A stretch of 64,000 nucleotides of DNA from 40CM-4-69-5 sp036556905 (lineage in GTDB: Bacteria; Methylomirabilota; Methylomirabilia; Rokubacteriales; CSP1-6): positions 62,001 through 126,000 of the forward strand of contig DATBIM010000156.1 in NCBI GenBank assembly GCA_036556905.1, written 5' to 3'. The position numbers and the translations under genes were made by a program. Numbering within the stretch: position 1 is the first letter of the stretch; every line of letters begins with the position of its first letter. Positions 1 through 7,476 of the stretch are shown one piece after another. Below the pieces are notes generated by a model. It worked only from the letters and a program-made list of their open reading frames with translations. It ran no database searches and had not been told where the DNA came from.

Positions 1-1
1 C

Positions 2-1051
2 AGCTTCGTGGAGAGCATGGCCACCCTGTTCCAGAATCTCCGCGAGGTCTCGCCGACGTATTTTGCCAGCGTGCCGCGCATCTGGGAGAAGCTCGCCTCC
101 ACGATCGAGCTGCGCATGGCCGATTCGACGCCCCTCAAGCGAGCCCTCTACCGAGCGGCGGTCAGCGTGGGGCGCCGGCACGCGCGGGCTCGCCTGGCCG
201 GGCGCGTGCCCCTGGCCCTGGCCCTGCTCTACCGCCTGGCCGCCTGGGGAGCCCTGCTGCCGCTGCGGCGACGCCTCGGGCTCGACCGGATCCGGCTGGC
301 CATCTGCGGGGCGGCCCCCGCGTCCCCGGAGCTGTTCGAGTACTTCCACGCGCTGGGGGTCCCGCTCGTCGAAGGCTACGGCCTGACCGAGTCCACCGGC
401 GTGATCGCCGTGAACCCGGTGGCCCGGCCCCGCGTGGGGACGGTGGGCCAGCCGATTCCCGGGATCGAGGTGGTCCTGGCCGAGGACGGCGAGATCCTCA
501 CCCGGGGCCCCCATGTCTTCAAGGGTTACTTCAAAGACCCTGAGCTGACCGCGCGAACCATCGACGCCGAGGGCTGGCTCCACACCGGGGACATCGGCGC
601 CTGGGAGGACGGGTATCTCAAGATCCTCGATCGGAAGAAGGACATCATCATCACCGGGGGAGGCAAGAACATCACCCCGGCCTGGATCGAGAACAAGCTG
701 AAGTTCAGCCCGTACGTCCAGGACGCCGTGGTGATCGGTGACCGGCGAAAGTATCTGGTGGCGTTGATCCTCATCGACGAGGACACCGTGACCAAGTTCG
801 CCCAGGACCACCGCATCCCCTTCACGACGTTCCAGGACCTCACCCAGCACCCCGACATCGTCCGGCTGATCGAGGCCGAGGTCGCCAAGGTGAACGGCAC
901 CCTGTCGCAGGTCGAGGCGATCAAGCGGATCGCGCTGCTCCCGCGCCGCTTCTATGAGGAGGAAGGCGACGTGACGCCGACCAAGAAGGTCAAGCGCCGG
1001 GCGGTGGAGACCCGCTACGCCCCGCTCATCGAGTCCCTGTACCGGGACTGA
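2..1051 (+). CDS. Long-chain acyl-CoA synthetase (AMP-forming), 3' part
   Basis: This is the C-terminal 349 codons of an adenylate-forming ligase of the FadD/long-chain fatty-acid CoA ligase type; the family is usually near 600 residues, so the 5' part lies outside the window. The frame stays open to the left edge, so the internal GTG at 8 is not the true start. The adenylation core motif GYGLTESTG lies near fragment residue 125. The TGD hinge and the C-terminal motif LDRKKDIIITGGGKN follow near 195-220. Such enzymes activate fatty acids with ATP and CoA. The neighbouring livM/livH genes match a common arrangement in which an acyl-CoA ligase sits inside a branched-chain amino acid transporter cluster. 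Substrate is unknown. Confidence 0.9.
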   Translation, partial: SFVESMATLFQNLREVSPTYFASVPRIWEKLASTIELRMADSTPLKRALYRAAVSVGRRHARARLAGRVPLALALLYRLAAWGALLPLRRRLGLDRIRLAICGAAPASPELFEYFHALGVPLVEGYGLTESTGVIAVNPVARPRVGTVGQPIPGIEVVLAEDGEILTRGPHVFKGYFKDPELTARTIDAEGWLHTGDIGAWEDGYLKILDRKKDIIITGGGKNITPAWIENKLKFSPYVQDAVVIGDRRKYLVALILIDEDTVTKFAQDHRIPFTTFQDLTQHPDIVRLIEAEVAKVNGTLSQVEAIKRIALLPRRFYEEEGDVTPTKKVKRRAVETRYAPLIESLYRD

Positions 1052-1129
1052 CGTGGCCGTGCCCGCCGCCGCCCACAGTAGGAGCCGCAGCCGTCAGGCG
1101 AGGCGACCGATGGGGATCGAGGCGAGCCC

Positions 1130-2110
1130 GTGGACCTGATCGAGTCGTATCGCCAGGAGCTGGCCTTGGCCCGGACGCCGGTGGCCCGCGGGCTGCTGGC
1201 GCTGCTGGTCCTGGCTCTCGTGGTCTGGCCATGGGTGGCGCCCGAGCATCTGGTGTTCCTGTCCACGCTGGTGGCCCTCTATGCCATCGGCGTGATCGGC
1301 CAGAACTTGCTGATCGGGTACACGGGCCAGGTGTCCTTCGGGCAGGCCGGGTTCCTGGCCATCGGGGCCTTCGCCTTCGGGCATCTCCGCGGCGGCGGCG
1401 CACCCTTCCTGCTGGCCCTGACGGGGGCGGGGATCGCCGCGGCCGTCGCCGGCGTCATCGTCGGGTTTCCCTCGCTCCGGCTCAAGGGCCCCTATCTGGC
1501 CATCGCCACCCTGGGCTTCGGAGTCGCCGTCTACCAGATGTTCGTGAACTGGGAGGTGCTGTCCGGCGGACGCTCGGGCCTGGCCATCCCGAAGCTCATT
1601 CCCCTGTTCGGCCTGCACCCCTACCGGTTCGAATACTACGTCTACGTCACGCTCCTGGCCGGCTTCACCCTGGTCAGCTACAACCTGGTCTCCTCGTACG
1701 TGGGGCGGGCCTGGATGGCGATCCGCGACTCCGACATCGCCGCCGAGGTCAACGGAGTGAACACCACGCGCTACAAGCTCCTGGCCTTCGCCGTTTCCTC
1801 GTTCTATACGGGCGTCCACGGCGCCCTCTATGCCCAGGTCTTGGGCCACATCGAGCCGCAGATCTTCAACATTCTGGAGTCCATCACGCTGTTCGTGGCC
1901 GTGATCGTGGGGGGCGTGGCCTCGATCGAGGGCTCCATCCTGGGCGCCCTCTTCGTTCTCCTGGTGCCCAAGGTCATGGCCGACTTCCGCGAACTGGTCC
2001 CCGTGGTGTACGGGGTGGCCATTCTGCTGGTGATGATGGTCGAACCGCTCGGCCTGTACGGCCGCTGGCTGAAGACGCGGCTGTATTTCCAGCTCTGGCC
2101 GTTCCGGTGA
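1130..2110 (+). CDS. livM: Branched-chain amino acid ABC transporter permease LivM
   Basis: A 326-residue, strongly hydrophobic membrane protein of the LivM family, one of the two permease subunits of high-affinity branched-chain amino acid or related amide importers. The family signature GYTGQVSFGQAGFLAIGAF is at residues 63-81, and the cytoplasmic loop contacting the ATPase reads MAIRDSDIAAEVNGV near 200. The GTG start at 1130 is chosen because the N-terminal helix follows directly. The partner permease livH starts 25 bases downstream. No LivG/LivF ATPase or binding protein is in the window, so they must lie to the left or elsewhere. Substrate cannot be fixed from sequence. Confidence 0.92.
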   Translation: MDLIESYRQELALARTPVARGLLALLVLALVVWPWVAPEHLVFLSTLVALYAIGVIGQNLLIGYTGQVSFGQAGFLAIGAFAFGHLRGGGAPFLLALTGAGIAAAVAGVIVGFPSLRLKGPYLAIATLGFGVAVYQMFVNWEVLSGGRSGLAIPKLIPLFGLHPYRFEYYVYVTLLAGFTLVSYNLVSSYVGRAWMAIRDSDIAAEVNGVNTTRYKLLAFAVSSFYTGVHGALYAQVLGHIEPQIFNILESITLFVAVIVGGVASIEGSILGALFVLLVPKVMADFRELVPVVYGVAILLVMMVEPLGLYGRWLKTRLYFQLWPFR

Positions 2111-2135
2111 ACCGGTTTCCAACGTCGAGCAGGGC

Positions 2136-3017
2136 ATGGAACGGCTCGCCCAGTACGCGCTGACCGGGCTCTCGGCCGGGAGCCTCTACGCCCTGGTGGC
2201 CCTCGGCATCGTGCTGATCTACCGATCGACGCGTGTGCTCAACTTCGCCCACGGCGACATCGCCACGCTCGCGACCTTCGTGACCTTCTCACTCCTGTCG
2301 CATCGCTACTCCTTCCTGCTGGCGGCCGGAGCGAGCCTGGCCGTGGGGGCGGCCGTCGGCGTCGTGTTCTACTTCACGGTGCTGCTCCGCGCCCAGCGGG
2401 AGGGCGTCAATCTCCTGGGGATGGTGATCCTCACCCTGGGCCTGGCCCTCATCATCCAGGGTCTGGTCGTGTACGTCTGGGGCGCCGAGCCGGTGTCGCT
2501 GCCCTTCCCGATCTCGGAAACCGCGACCTACCGTGTCGGCGGGGTGGTGGTCAGCCACCTGGCGCTCGCCACCATCGCCGCCGGTGTCGTGGGCAGCACG
2601 CTCCTCTATCTGCTCGTTCAGCGCACCCGCCTGGGGCTGGCCATGCGGGCCACGTCCGAGAACCTCATGGCGGCGCAGACCCTGGGGATCCCGACCCGGG
2701 TGGTCCTGGGCGTCGCGTGGGCCGTGGCCTCGGGGCTGGGCGTGGTCGCCGGCATCTTTCTGGCTCCGGCCCTGCTGCTCGATCCCTTCTTCATGCTCGA
2801 CCCGTTTCTCAAGGGCTTCGCCGCCGCCGTTCTGGGCGGGCTCAACAGTCTGCCGGGCGCCATCGTGGGTGGCCTGGTGCTCGGTGTCGCCGAAAGCCTC
2901 GTGGGCGCCTACCTCACGATCCAGTTCAAGAACACGCTCGCCTTCCTGGTCATCATTCTCGTGCTGCTGCTCCGCCCCGAGGGGCTGCTGGGGAGGGAGT
3001 TCAAGGAGCGCGTATAA
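2136..3017 (+). CDS. livH: Branched-chain amino acid ABC transporter permease LivH
   Basis: A 293-residue polytopic membrane protein matching LivH. The N-terminal family motif RSTRVLNFAHGDI occupies residues 30-42, and the conserved loop RATSENLMAAQTLGIP comes near 170. It should pair with LivM as the membrane channel of a Liv-type importer. The more usual order is livH then livM; here livM comes first. The last codons contain the sequence TATAAT, which is also a perfect -10 hexamer for the next gene. Confidence 0.92.
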   Translation: MERLAQYALTGLSAGSLYALVALGIVLIYRSTRVLNFAHGDIATLATFVTFSLLSHRYSFLLAAGASLAVGAAVGVVFYFTVLLRAQREGVNLLGMVILTLGLALIIQGLVVYVWGAEPVSLPFPISETATYRVGGVVVSHLALATIAAGVVGSTLLYLLVQRTRLGLAMRATSENLMAAQTLGIPTRVVLGVAWAVASGLGVVAGIFLAPALLLDPFFMLDPFLKGFAAAVLGGLNSLPGAIVGGLVLGVAESLVGAYLTIQFKNTLAFLVIILVLLLRPEGLLGREFKERV

Positions 3018-3018
3018 T
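3013..3018 (+). promoter_or_regulatory. Consensus -10 box overlapping the livH stop, ahead of the ferritin-like gene
   Basis: TATAAT at 3013-3018 is a perfect -10 hexamer and contains the livH stop codon. The next gene's ATG begins 8 bases further on, at 3027, so a transcript from this site would have almost no leader. No -35 match is visible 16-18 bases upstream and there is no Shine-Dalgarno before 3027. Seen: the hexamer and its spacing. Inferred: promoter function. Confidence 0.45.
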
Positions 3019-3026
3019 ACTGGGCC

Positions 3027-3782
3027 ATGGAGCGACCGATCGCGTACGACAGGCTGGCGCGCGAGGAGCGATTCGTACGCGCTCGGGCCCGCGACGTCGG
3101 CGCGCTGCGTTTGGCCCAGGGGCTGTCGCCCATGGCCGACCTGGCCAGCCGTGACTCCATCCGGGAGCGGGTGCACGGCATCCTGGTCGGCGAGCTGCAG
3201 GCCATGGAGGGCGCGGGGCGCACGGTGTGTGATTTTCCCGACGCGCCGTGGGAGTTCACCATGGACATGGCGCGCCAGGTCTGGGATGAATCGCGCCACG
3301 TGGAGATCTACCTGGATCTGCTCGATCACCTGGACGGCTATGTCGGGGAGTTTCCGGAGTCGACCATTCTCTGGCGATGCGCCAGCGCCGAAGACGCCGC
3401 CGCCCGGGTGGCGGGAGTCAACCGCGGGCTCGAGGGCCTGGCCTGCGACGTGTTCAACCAGCTGGTGCACATCGCCCGCAAGATCGGCGACCCCATCATC
3501 GAGCGCGCGGTGGACTACGTGCTCGCCGATGAGATCACCCACGTCCGCATGGGCTCGAAGTGGCTCAACGAGCTGACCCAGGGCGATCCCGAGCGTCGTC
3601 GCCGCGCCGTCGAGTTCCAGGAGTCCATCGACGAGCGCTTCAACCTGGGCGGCGTGCGGCAGGACGGGCGCCACGAGGACGTGGCCATCTCCATCGCCAG
3701 AGAGGCGCGCCGGCTCGCCGGCTTCACCGACGAGGAGATCGATCGCCTCATCCGCAGCACGCAGCGCTCGCCCGTCTACTGA
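3027..3782 (+). CDS. Ferritin-like (DUF455-like) diiron protein
   Basis: A 251-residue, mostly helical protein. Its acidic and histidine residues follow a ferritin-like di-metal pattern: GELQAMEG near 55, WDESRHVE near 90, GLEG near 140, and DEITHVRMGSKWL near 170. The last segment resembles DUF455-type ferritin-like proteins. Biochemical function of this family is poorly defined; iron binding or oxygenase activity is a reasonable inference. The gene follows livH by 9 bases and precedes a second, divergent ferritin-like protein, so the pair may work together. The start is the ATG at 3027, directly after a TATAAT element. Confidence 0.7.
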   Translation: MERPIAYDRLAREERFVRARARDVGALRLAQGLSPMADLASRDSIRERVHGILVGELQAMEGAGRTVCDFPDAPWEFTMDMARQVWDESRHVEIYLDLLDHLDGYVGEFPESTILWRCASAEDAAARVAGVNRGLEGLACDVFNQLVHIARKIGDPIIERAVDYVLADEITHVRMGSKWLNELTQGDPERRRRAVEFQESIDERFNLGGVRQDGRHEDVAISIAREARRLAGFTDEEIDRLIRSTQRSPVY

Positions 3783-3804
3783 CCGCCGGCCCGATGGTCT
3801 ATTC

Positions 3805-4767
3805 GTGACCGCCCATCCGCTGGCCGGCGCCTTCTCCGTGGAGGCTTCGGCGCGGCGGGTTCGCCACTACCGCTACGTCGAGGAGCGGATGATGCGGGCG
3901 CTCGCCGGCTGGATCGCGCTGACCCCGGAGCTGCCGGTGAAGTTGCTGTTCGGTCGTCACGTGTGGGACTGCGCGCAGCATGCCGACCTCTGGGGTCGTC
4001 GCTTGCCCGAGCTGCGGGCTCCCGCGCAGCAGTCCGAGCCGGCCAACGCGGGGATCGTGCGCTTCCTGGATCGGCTGGACGCCCGCGAGGCTCGGGGGGA
4101 ATCGCTGGAACGGGTGGTCGGCGTGTACCGGGTGCTCAAGCCGCACCTGCTCGCCACCTACCAGGCGCATCTCGCTGCCGCCAACCCGGTGTACGAGCCG
4201 CCGACCCGGCGCATTCTCGAGCGTTGCATCGCGGAGGAGCGACGGCACGTCGCCGGGGGGGCGGTCGTCCTGGCGCGGCTGCTCGCCGACGGGCCCCGAC
4301 GGCAGCGGGCGGTCGACTGGGAGCGCAGCCTCTGCGAGGCGCTGGCCGAGGCCGGTGGTGTCACCGGCGATGCCCCGTCGCCGCCACGGAGCTTCGATAG
4401 CGAAGGCGCCGACCCGGCCGGCGACCTCGTCGCGCTGGATTCCGCATTCGATCCCGCGGTGGTCACTCCCGATCTGCGGGCGGCCATCGACCAGCACGTC
4501 CGGGCCCTTGGCGAGGGCGACACGGCCCGACGCGGGCAGCACATCGCCGAGGCGGCGCGAGCTGCCGTCCTGGCGGCCTGCGGCTGTCCCGGTCCCGGCC
4601 AGGGGTACGACCTCGTCGCCCAGGCCAAGATCGGCGGCTACCGGCTCATCAAGCTCCGGCTGCGCGGCCCCGAGGGGACCTGGCTCGTCGTCGAGCGCTG
4701 GGAACAGGTCGACGGTCACTGGCGGATCGCCGAGGCCGAGCGCGTGGGGGCGCCGGCCGGCGGCTAG
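3805..4767 (+). CDS. Hypothetical protein with N-terminal ferritin-like helices
   Basis: A 320-residue protein without a confident family name. The first 170 residues look like a ferritin-like bundle: YRYVEERMMRALAGW near 25, HVWDCAQHADLWGRR near 55, and ILERCIAEERRHVAGG near 140 supply the expected E and ExxH positions. The last 85 residues form a separate segment, with ACGCPGPGQGYDLVAQ followed by a strand-rich end (KLRLRGPEGTWLVVERWEQ) resembling an SnoaL- or NTF2-like tail; that resemblance is weak. It follows the other ferritin-like gene by 22 bases. GTG at 3805 is the best start. Function unknown. Confidence 0.6.
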   Translation: MTAHPLAGAFSVEASARRVRHYRYVEERMMRALAGWIALTPELPVKLLFGRHVWDCAQHADLWGRRLPELRAPAQQSEPANAGIVRFLDRLDAREARGESLERVVGVYRVLKPHLLATYQAHLAAANPVYEPPTRRILERCIAEERRHVAGGAVVLARLLADGPRRQRAVDWERSLCEALAEAGGVTGDAPSPPRSFDSEGADPAGDLVALDSAFDPAVVTPDLRAAIDQHVRALGEGDTARRGQHIAEAARAAVLAACGCPGPGQGYDLVAQAKIGGYRLIKLRLRGPEGTWLVVERWEQVDGHWRIAEAERVGAPAGG

Positions 4768-4809
4768 TGCTCAGAGAGCGTCTCCCGATGCCCGAGCAAG
4801 GAGCGTGCA

Positions 4810-5025
4810 ATGCCTGAGGAGATCAAGGCGCACATCACGGGTGTGGTGTTCCAGATCACCGCCCGGCCGGGAGCCCGGGTCGAGGCGGGCGATCCCGTGA
4901 TCGTGCTGGAGTCGATGAAGATGGAGATTCCGGTAGAGGCGCCTCGGGCCGGCTCGGTCAAGGAGGTTCGGGTGCAAGAAGGGCAGACGGTACAGGAAGG
5001 GGACACGGTCGCCGTGCTGGACTGA
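4810..5025 (+). CDS. Stand-alone biotinyl (biotin/lipoyl attachment) domain protein
   Basis: A 71-residue protein that is essentially a single biotin/lipoyl attachment domain. The biotinylation motif ESMKM is at residues 35-39, with the attachment Lys at 38, flanked by the usual beta-hairpin halves. In biotin-dependent carboxylases this domain carries CO2 between the carboxylase and transferase subunits. AAGGAG at 4799-4804 precedes the ATG by 5 bases. No carboxylase subunit is nearby, so the partner enzyme must be encoded elsewhere. Similar 70-residue biotinyl proteins accompany acyl-CoA carboxylases in other bacteria. Confidence 0.85.
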   Translation: MPEEIKAHITGVVFQITARPGARVEAGDPVIVLESMKMEIPVEAPRAGSVKEVRVQEGQTVQEGDTVAVLD

Positions 5026-5049
5026 GGAGGCCGAGGAAGGAGGGTGAGG

Positions 5050-5574
5050 ATGGCCGACGTGACGGTGTTCGATGCGATCCGCGAGCTGTACGACTACCAC
5101 CGGTGGGCCAACCGGTGCCTCTTCGACGTGGCCTCCGCGTTGGGCGAGGAGACGGCCAGCCGGGACATGGGGCGGCACTTCAGCCTTCCCACGCTCACCC
5201 GCATGCTCGCCCATGTCTACGGGGCCGACGCCATCTGGCTCAGCCGCTGGCAAGGCCACCCGATGGGCAGGATTCCCGGCGGCGACATTCCTACCCTGGC
5301 CGCGCTTCGCGAGCGCTGGGATCCGCTGGAGCGAGAGCAACGCGCCTTCATCGAGCGTTTGACCCCGGCGGACCTCACCCGGGAGATCGCGTACAACAAC
5401 CTGGACGGCATCGCCTGTCGGGTGCCGCTGTGGCCGCTGCTCCAGCACGTGCCCAATCACGCCACCCACCACCGCAGCGAGCTGGCCACGATGATCACCC
5501 TGATCAGCAAGTCGCCGCCCGACACCGGGCTGGTGAGGTACCACCTGGTGAAGACAGGCCAGATTCCCGCCTGA
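5050..5574 (+). CDS. DinB/YfiT-like metalloprotein
   Basis: A 174-residue four-helix-bundle protein of the DinB superfamily. The three metal-binding histidines expected in this fold are visible: YDYHRWAN near 17, MLAHVYGAD near 55, and NHATHHRSEL near 140. DinB-fold members include bacillithiol or mycothiol transferases and uncharacterised stress proteins; the specific role is unknown. AAGGAGG at 5037-5043 stands 6 bases before the ATG at 5050, which favours this start over the in-frame GTG at 5044. The gene is convergent with rpoD, and two hairpins lie between them. Confidence 0.8.
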   Translation: MADVTVFDAIRELYDYHRWANRCLFDVASALGEETASRDMGRHFSLPTLTRMLAHVYGADAIWLSRWQGHPMGRIPGGDIPTLAALRERWDPLEREQRAFIERLTPADLTREIAYNNLDGIACRVPLWPLLQHVPNHATHHRSELATMITLISKSPPDTGLVRYHLVKTGQIPA

Positions 5575-5580
5575 AGAGGG

Positions 5581-5603
5581 GCGTCCCGGCTTTGCCGGGA
5601 CGC
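5581..5603 (+). terminator. Hairpin after the DinB gene (no U-tract)
   Basis: A perfect 10-base-pair inverted repeat, GCGTCCCGGC / GCCGGGACGC, with a TTT loop starts 6 bases after the DinB stop. No T-run follows on either strand. It probably ends or protects the 3' end of the upstream transcript. It lies between two convergent genes and could act on both. Confidence 0.5.
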
Positions 5604-5622
5604 GCCGAACGTTGGGGGGACT

Positions 5623-5645
5623 TGGGGGCCATCTCGGGGCCCCCA
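5623..5645 (-). terminator. Hairpin beyond the rpoD stop (no U-tract)
   Basis: An 8-base-pair inverted repeat (TGGGGGCC / GGCCCCCA) with a 7-base loop lies 6 bases past the rpoD stop in the direction of rpoD transcription. No T-run follows on that strand. A likely 3'-end stem for the sigma factor mRNA. Confidence 0.4.
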
Positions 5646-5651
5646 TGTCAA

Positions 5652-7160
5652 TCAGTTCTCGACGAACGCCTGGAGGTTGCGCCCGCGCAGGGGGTGGCGG
5701 AGCTTGCGCAGCGCCTTGGCCTCGATCTGACGGATGCGCTCCCGGGTGACCGCAAAGCGCTTGCCGACCTCCTCGAGGGTATGCTCGCCCTCCTCGCCGA
5801 TTCCGAACCGCAGGCGGAGGATCTCCTTCTCCTTGGGCGAGAGGGTGGCCAGCGCCCGCTCGACCTGGGTGGTGAGATCCTGGCTCAGGAGCGTGTCGTT
5901 GGGCGAGCCAGCCGACTTGTCCTCGAGGAAGTCGCCCAGCTCCGAATCCTCGCCGATGGGTGTCTCCAGCGAGAGCGGCTTGCGCGACGACTCGAGAATG
6001 AGGCGCACCTTCTTGGCCGGCACGCCGGTCCGCTGGGCGAGCTCCTCGGGTGTGGCCTCGCGCCCCAGCTCGTTGATCATCGTCCGGCTGACCCGGGAGA
6101 TCCGGTTGAGCGTCTCCACCATGTGGACGGGAATCCGGATCGTGCGCGAATGATCCGCGATGGCGCGCGTGATGGCCTGCCGGATCCACCAGGTGGCATA
6201 GGTCGAGAACTTGAAGCCGCGCCGGTACTGGAACCGGTCCACGGCCTTCATGAGGCCGATGTTGCCTTCCTGGATGAGGTCGAGCAGGGATAGATCGCTC
6301 CCCAGGTAGCGCTTGGCTACCGAGACGACCAACCTCAGATTCGCCTCCATGAGCTCCTTCTTGGCCTGCCGCACCTCGCGATCGCGCCGCACGATCTCGG
6401 CCAGCACGGCCTGCAGCTTGCGCCGCGGCAGCCCCACCTCTCGCTCGAGCTGGCGCAGCTCCCGCGTGGCCGTCGTCGCCACCGGGCCCCGGCGCCGGGC
6501 GAGCCCGCCGAGCCTCTCGATGCGCTGGCACTGCTGCTGCACCCGGGCCACCAGCCCGTCGATCAGGGCCGGCTTGAGCGGCAGGTCGGCGACTACCTTC
6601 TGGATCGCCTCCTGATTGGCGGCGATCCACTTCACGTAATTCTGCCGGGTCGCGGCGCTGCGCCGGCGGTCGCGTAGCGACTCCTCAAGCCGGGCGATCT
6701 CCCGCTCCAGGCGCCGGATGCGGCCGAAGGCGTTGAGCACGCGCTTGATCTCCGGCACGTCCACCTCGCCCCCCTCGGGGAGGACGATGACGTCTTCGAA
6801 GGCGGCGTGGTCCTGGCGGAGACGGTCTCCCACGGCCAGCAGCTCCCGGAGCGCGAGGGGGATGGCGGCCAGGGCCCGGCGGAGCGCAATCTGCCCCACC
6901 TCGATCCTCCGGCCGATCTCCACTTCCTGCCGCGCGGTGAGCAGGGCGACCTTGCCGATCTCCTTGAGGTAGAGACGGACCGGGTCCTCTCCCCGGGCCG
7001 GCGAGGGCGCGAGCGCCTCATCCAGTCGCGGCGTGGCCTCTTCGGCCTCTTCTTCGATCCGGCGCGGGTGCTCAACAGGCTCTTCAGGAATCAACGCCGT
7101 GGGCGCCACCGCGGTGGTGCCGAGTAACGTCTCGGTCTCGGGCTCTCTGAATGTCATCAT
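5652..7160 (-). CDS. rpoD: Primary RNA polymerase sigma factor (sigma-70, RpoD)
   Basis: A 502-residue primary sigma factor. Region 1.2 (DPVRLYLKEIG) begins near residue 60 after an acidic N-terminus; a long non-conserved region follows. Regions 2.1-2.4 contain LDLIQEGNIGLMKAVDRF and STYATWWIRQAITRAIADH. Region 3 starts at TIRIPVHMVETLNR, and region 4.2 ends with the helix-turn-helix TRERIRQIEAKALRKLRHP. It directs RNA polymerase to -35/-10 promoters; several TTGACA and TAnnnT elements in this window are its expected targets. The N-terminal region is shorter than in E. coli RpoD (613 residues). It reads opposite to both flanking genes. ATG at 7160 is followed by a second ATG. Confidence 0.97.
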   Translation of the reverse strand: MMTFREPETETLLGTTAVAPTALIPEEPVEHPRRIEEEAEEATPRLDEALAPSPARGEDPVRLYLKEIGKVALLTARQEVEIGRRIEVGQIALRRALAAIPLALRELLAVGDRLRQDHAAFEDVIVLPEGGEVDVPEIKRVLNAFGRIRRLEREIARLEESLRDRRRSAATRQNYVKWIAANQEAIQKVVADLPLKPALIDGLVARVQQQCQRIERLGGLARRRGPVATTATRELRQLEREVGLPRRKLQAVLAEIVRRDREVRQAKKELMEANLRLVVSVAKRYLGSDLSLLDLIQEGNIGLMKAVDRFQYRRGFKFSTYATWWIRQAITRAIADHSRTIRIPVHMVETLNRISRVSRTMINELGREATPEELAQRTGVPAKKVRLILESSRKPLSLETPIGEDSELGDFLEDKSAGSPNDTLLSQDLTTQVERALATLSPKEKEILRLRFGIGEEGEHTLEEVGKRFAVTRERIRQIEAKALRKLRHPLRGRNLQAFVEN

Positions 7161-7476
7161 GTCACCGGTATCTCGCTAAGTTAGATGCAGCCGGGGTACG
7201 GATCGTTTCATGGAAAAGATCAAGAACCGAGCCAGGACCCCCCACGCATCCAACTTCCCGAATTCTGACGCGTCACTTCGACAATCCAGTTGATAGACTG
7301 GGTAAGGACGTTCACATATTCAGCGCTACGTTGCTCTCTGCTATGATGGGCCGCCCGGGAGGCCTTGAACGACGCGACCAGAGTCTGGATCTTTCTTACA
7401 AACTGCGGCCATTTCGAAGTGAGAATAAAACCCCGATGACCCCGCCTGGAGTTCCCCGAAACATGCGGAGCCCCTG
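7161..7476. other. Intergenic region between divergent rpoD and malic enzyme genes
   Basis: A 316-base region noticeably richer in A+T than its surroundings, lying between two divergently read genes, so it must hold both promoters. On the plus strand TTGATA (7290-7295) with CATATT (7315-7320) is a weak candidate with a 19-base spacer, and TATGAT (7342-7347) is a plausible isolated -10. No convincing promoter was identified for rpoD. A short open frame crosses the region but has no recognisable coding character. GGAG at 7467-7470 is the probable Shine-Dalgarno of the malic enzyme. Confidence 0.5.
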
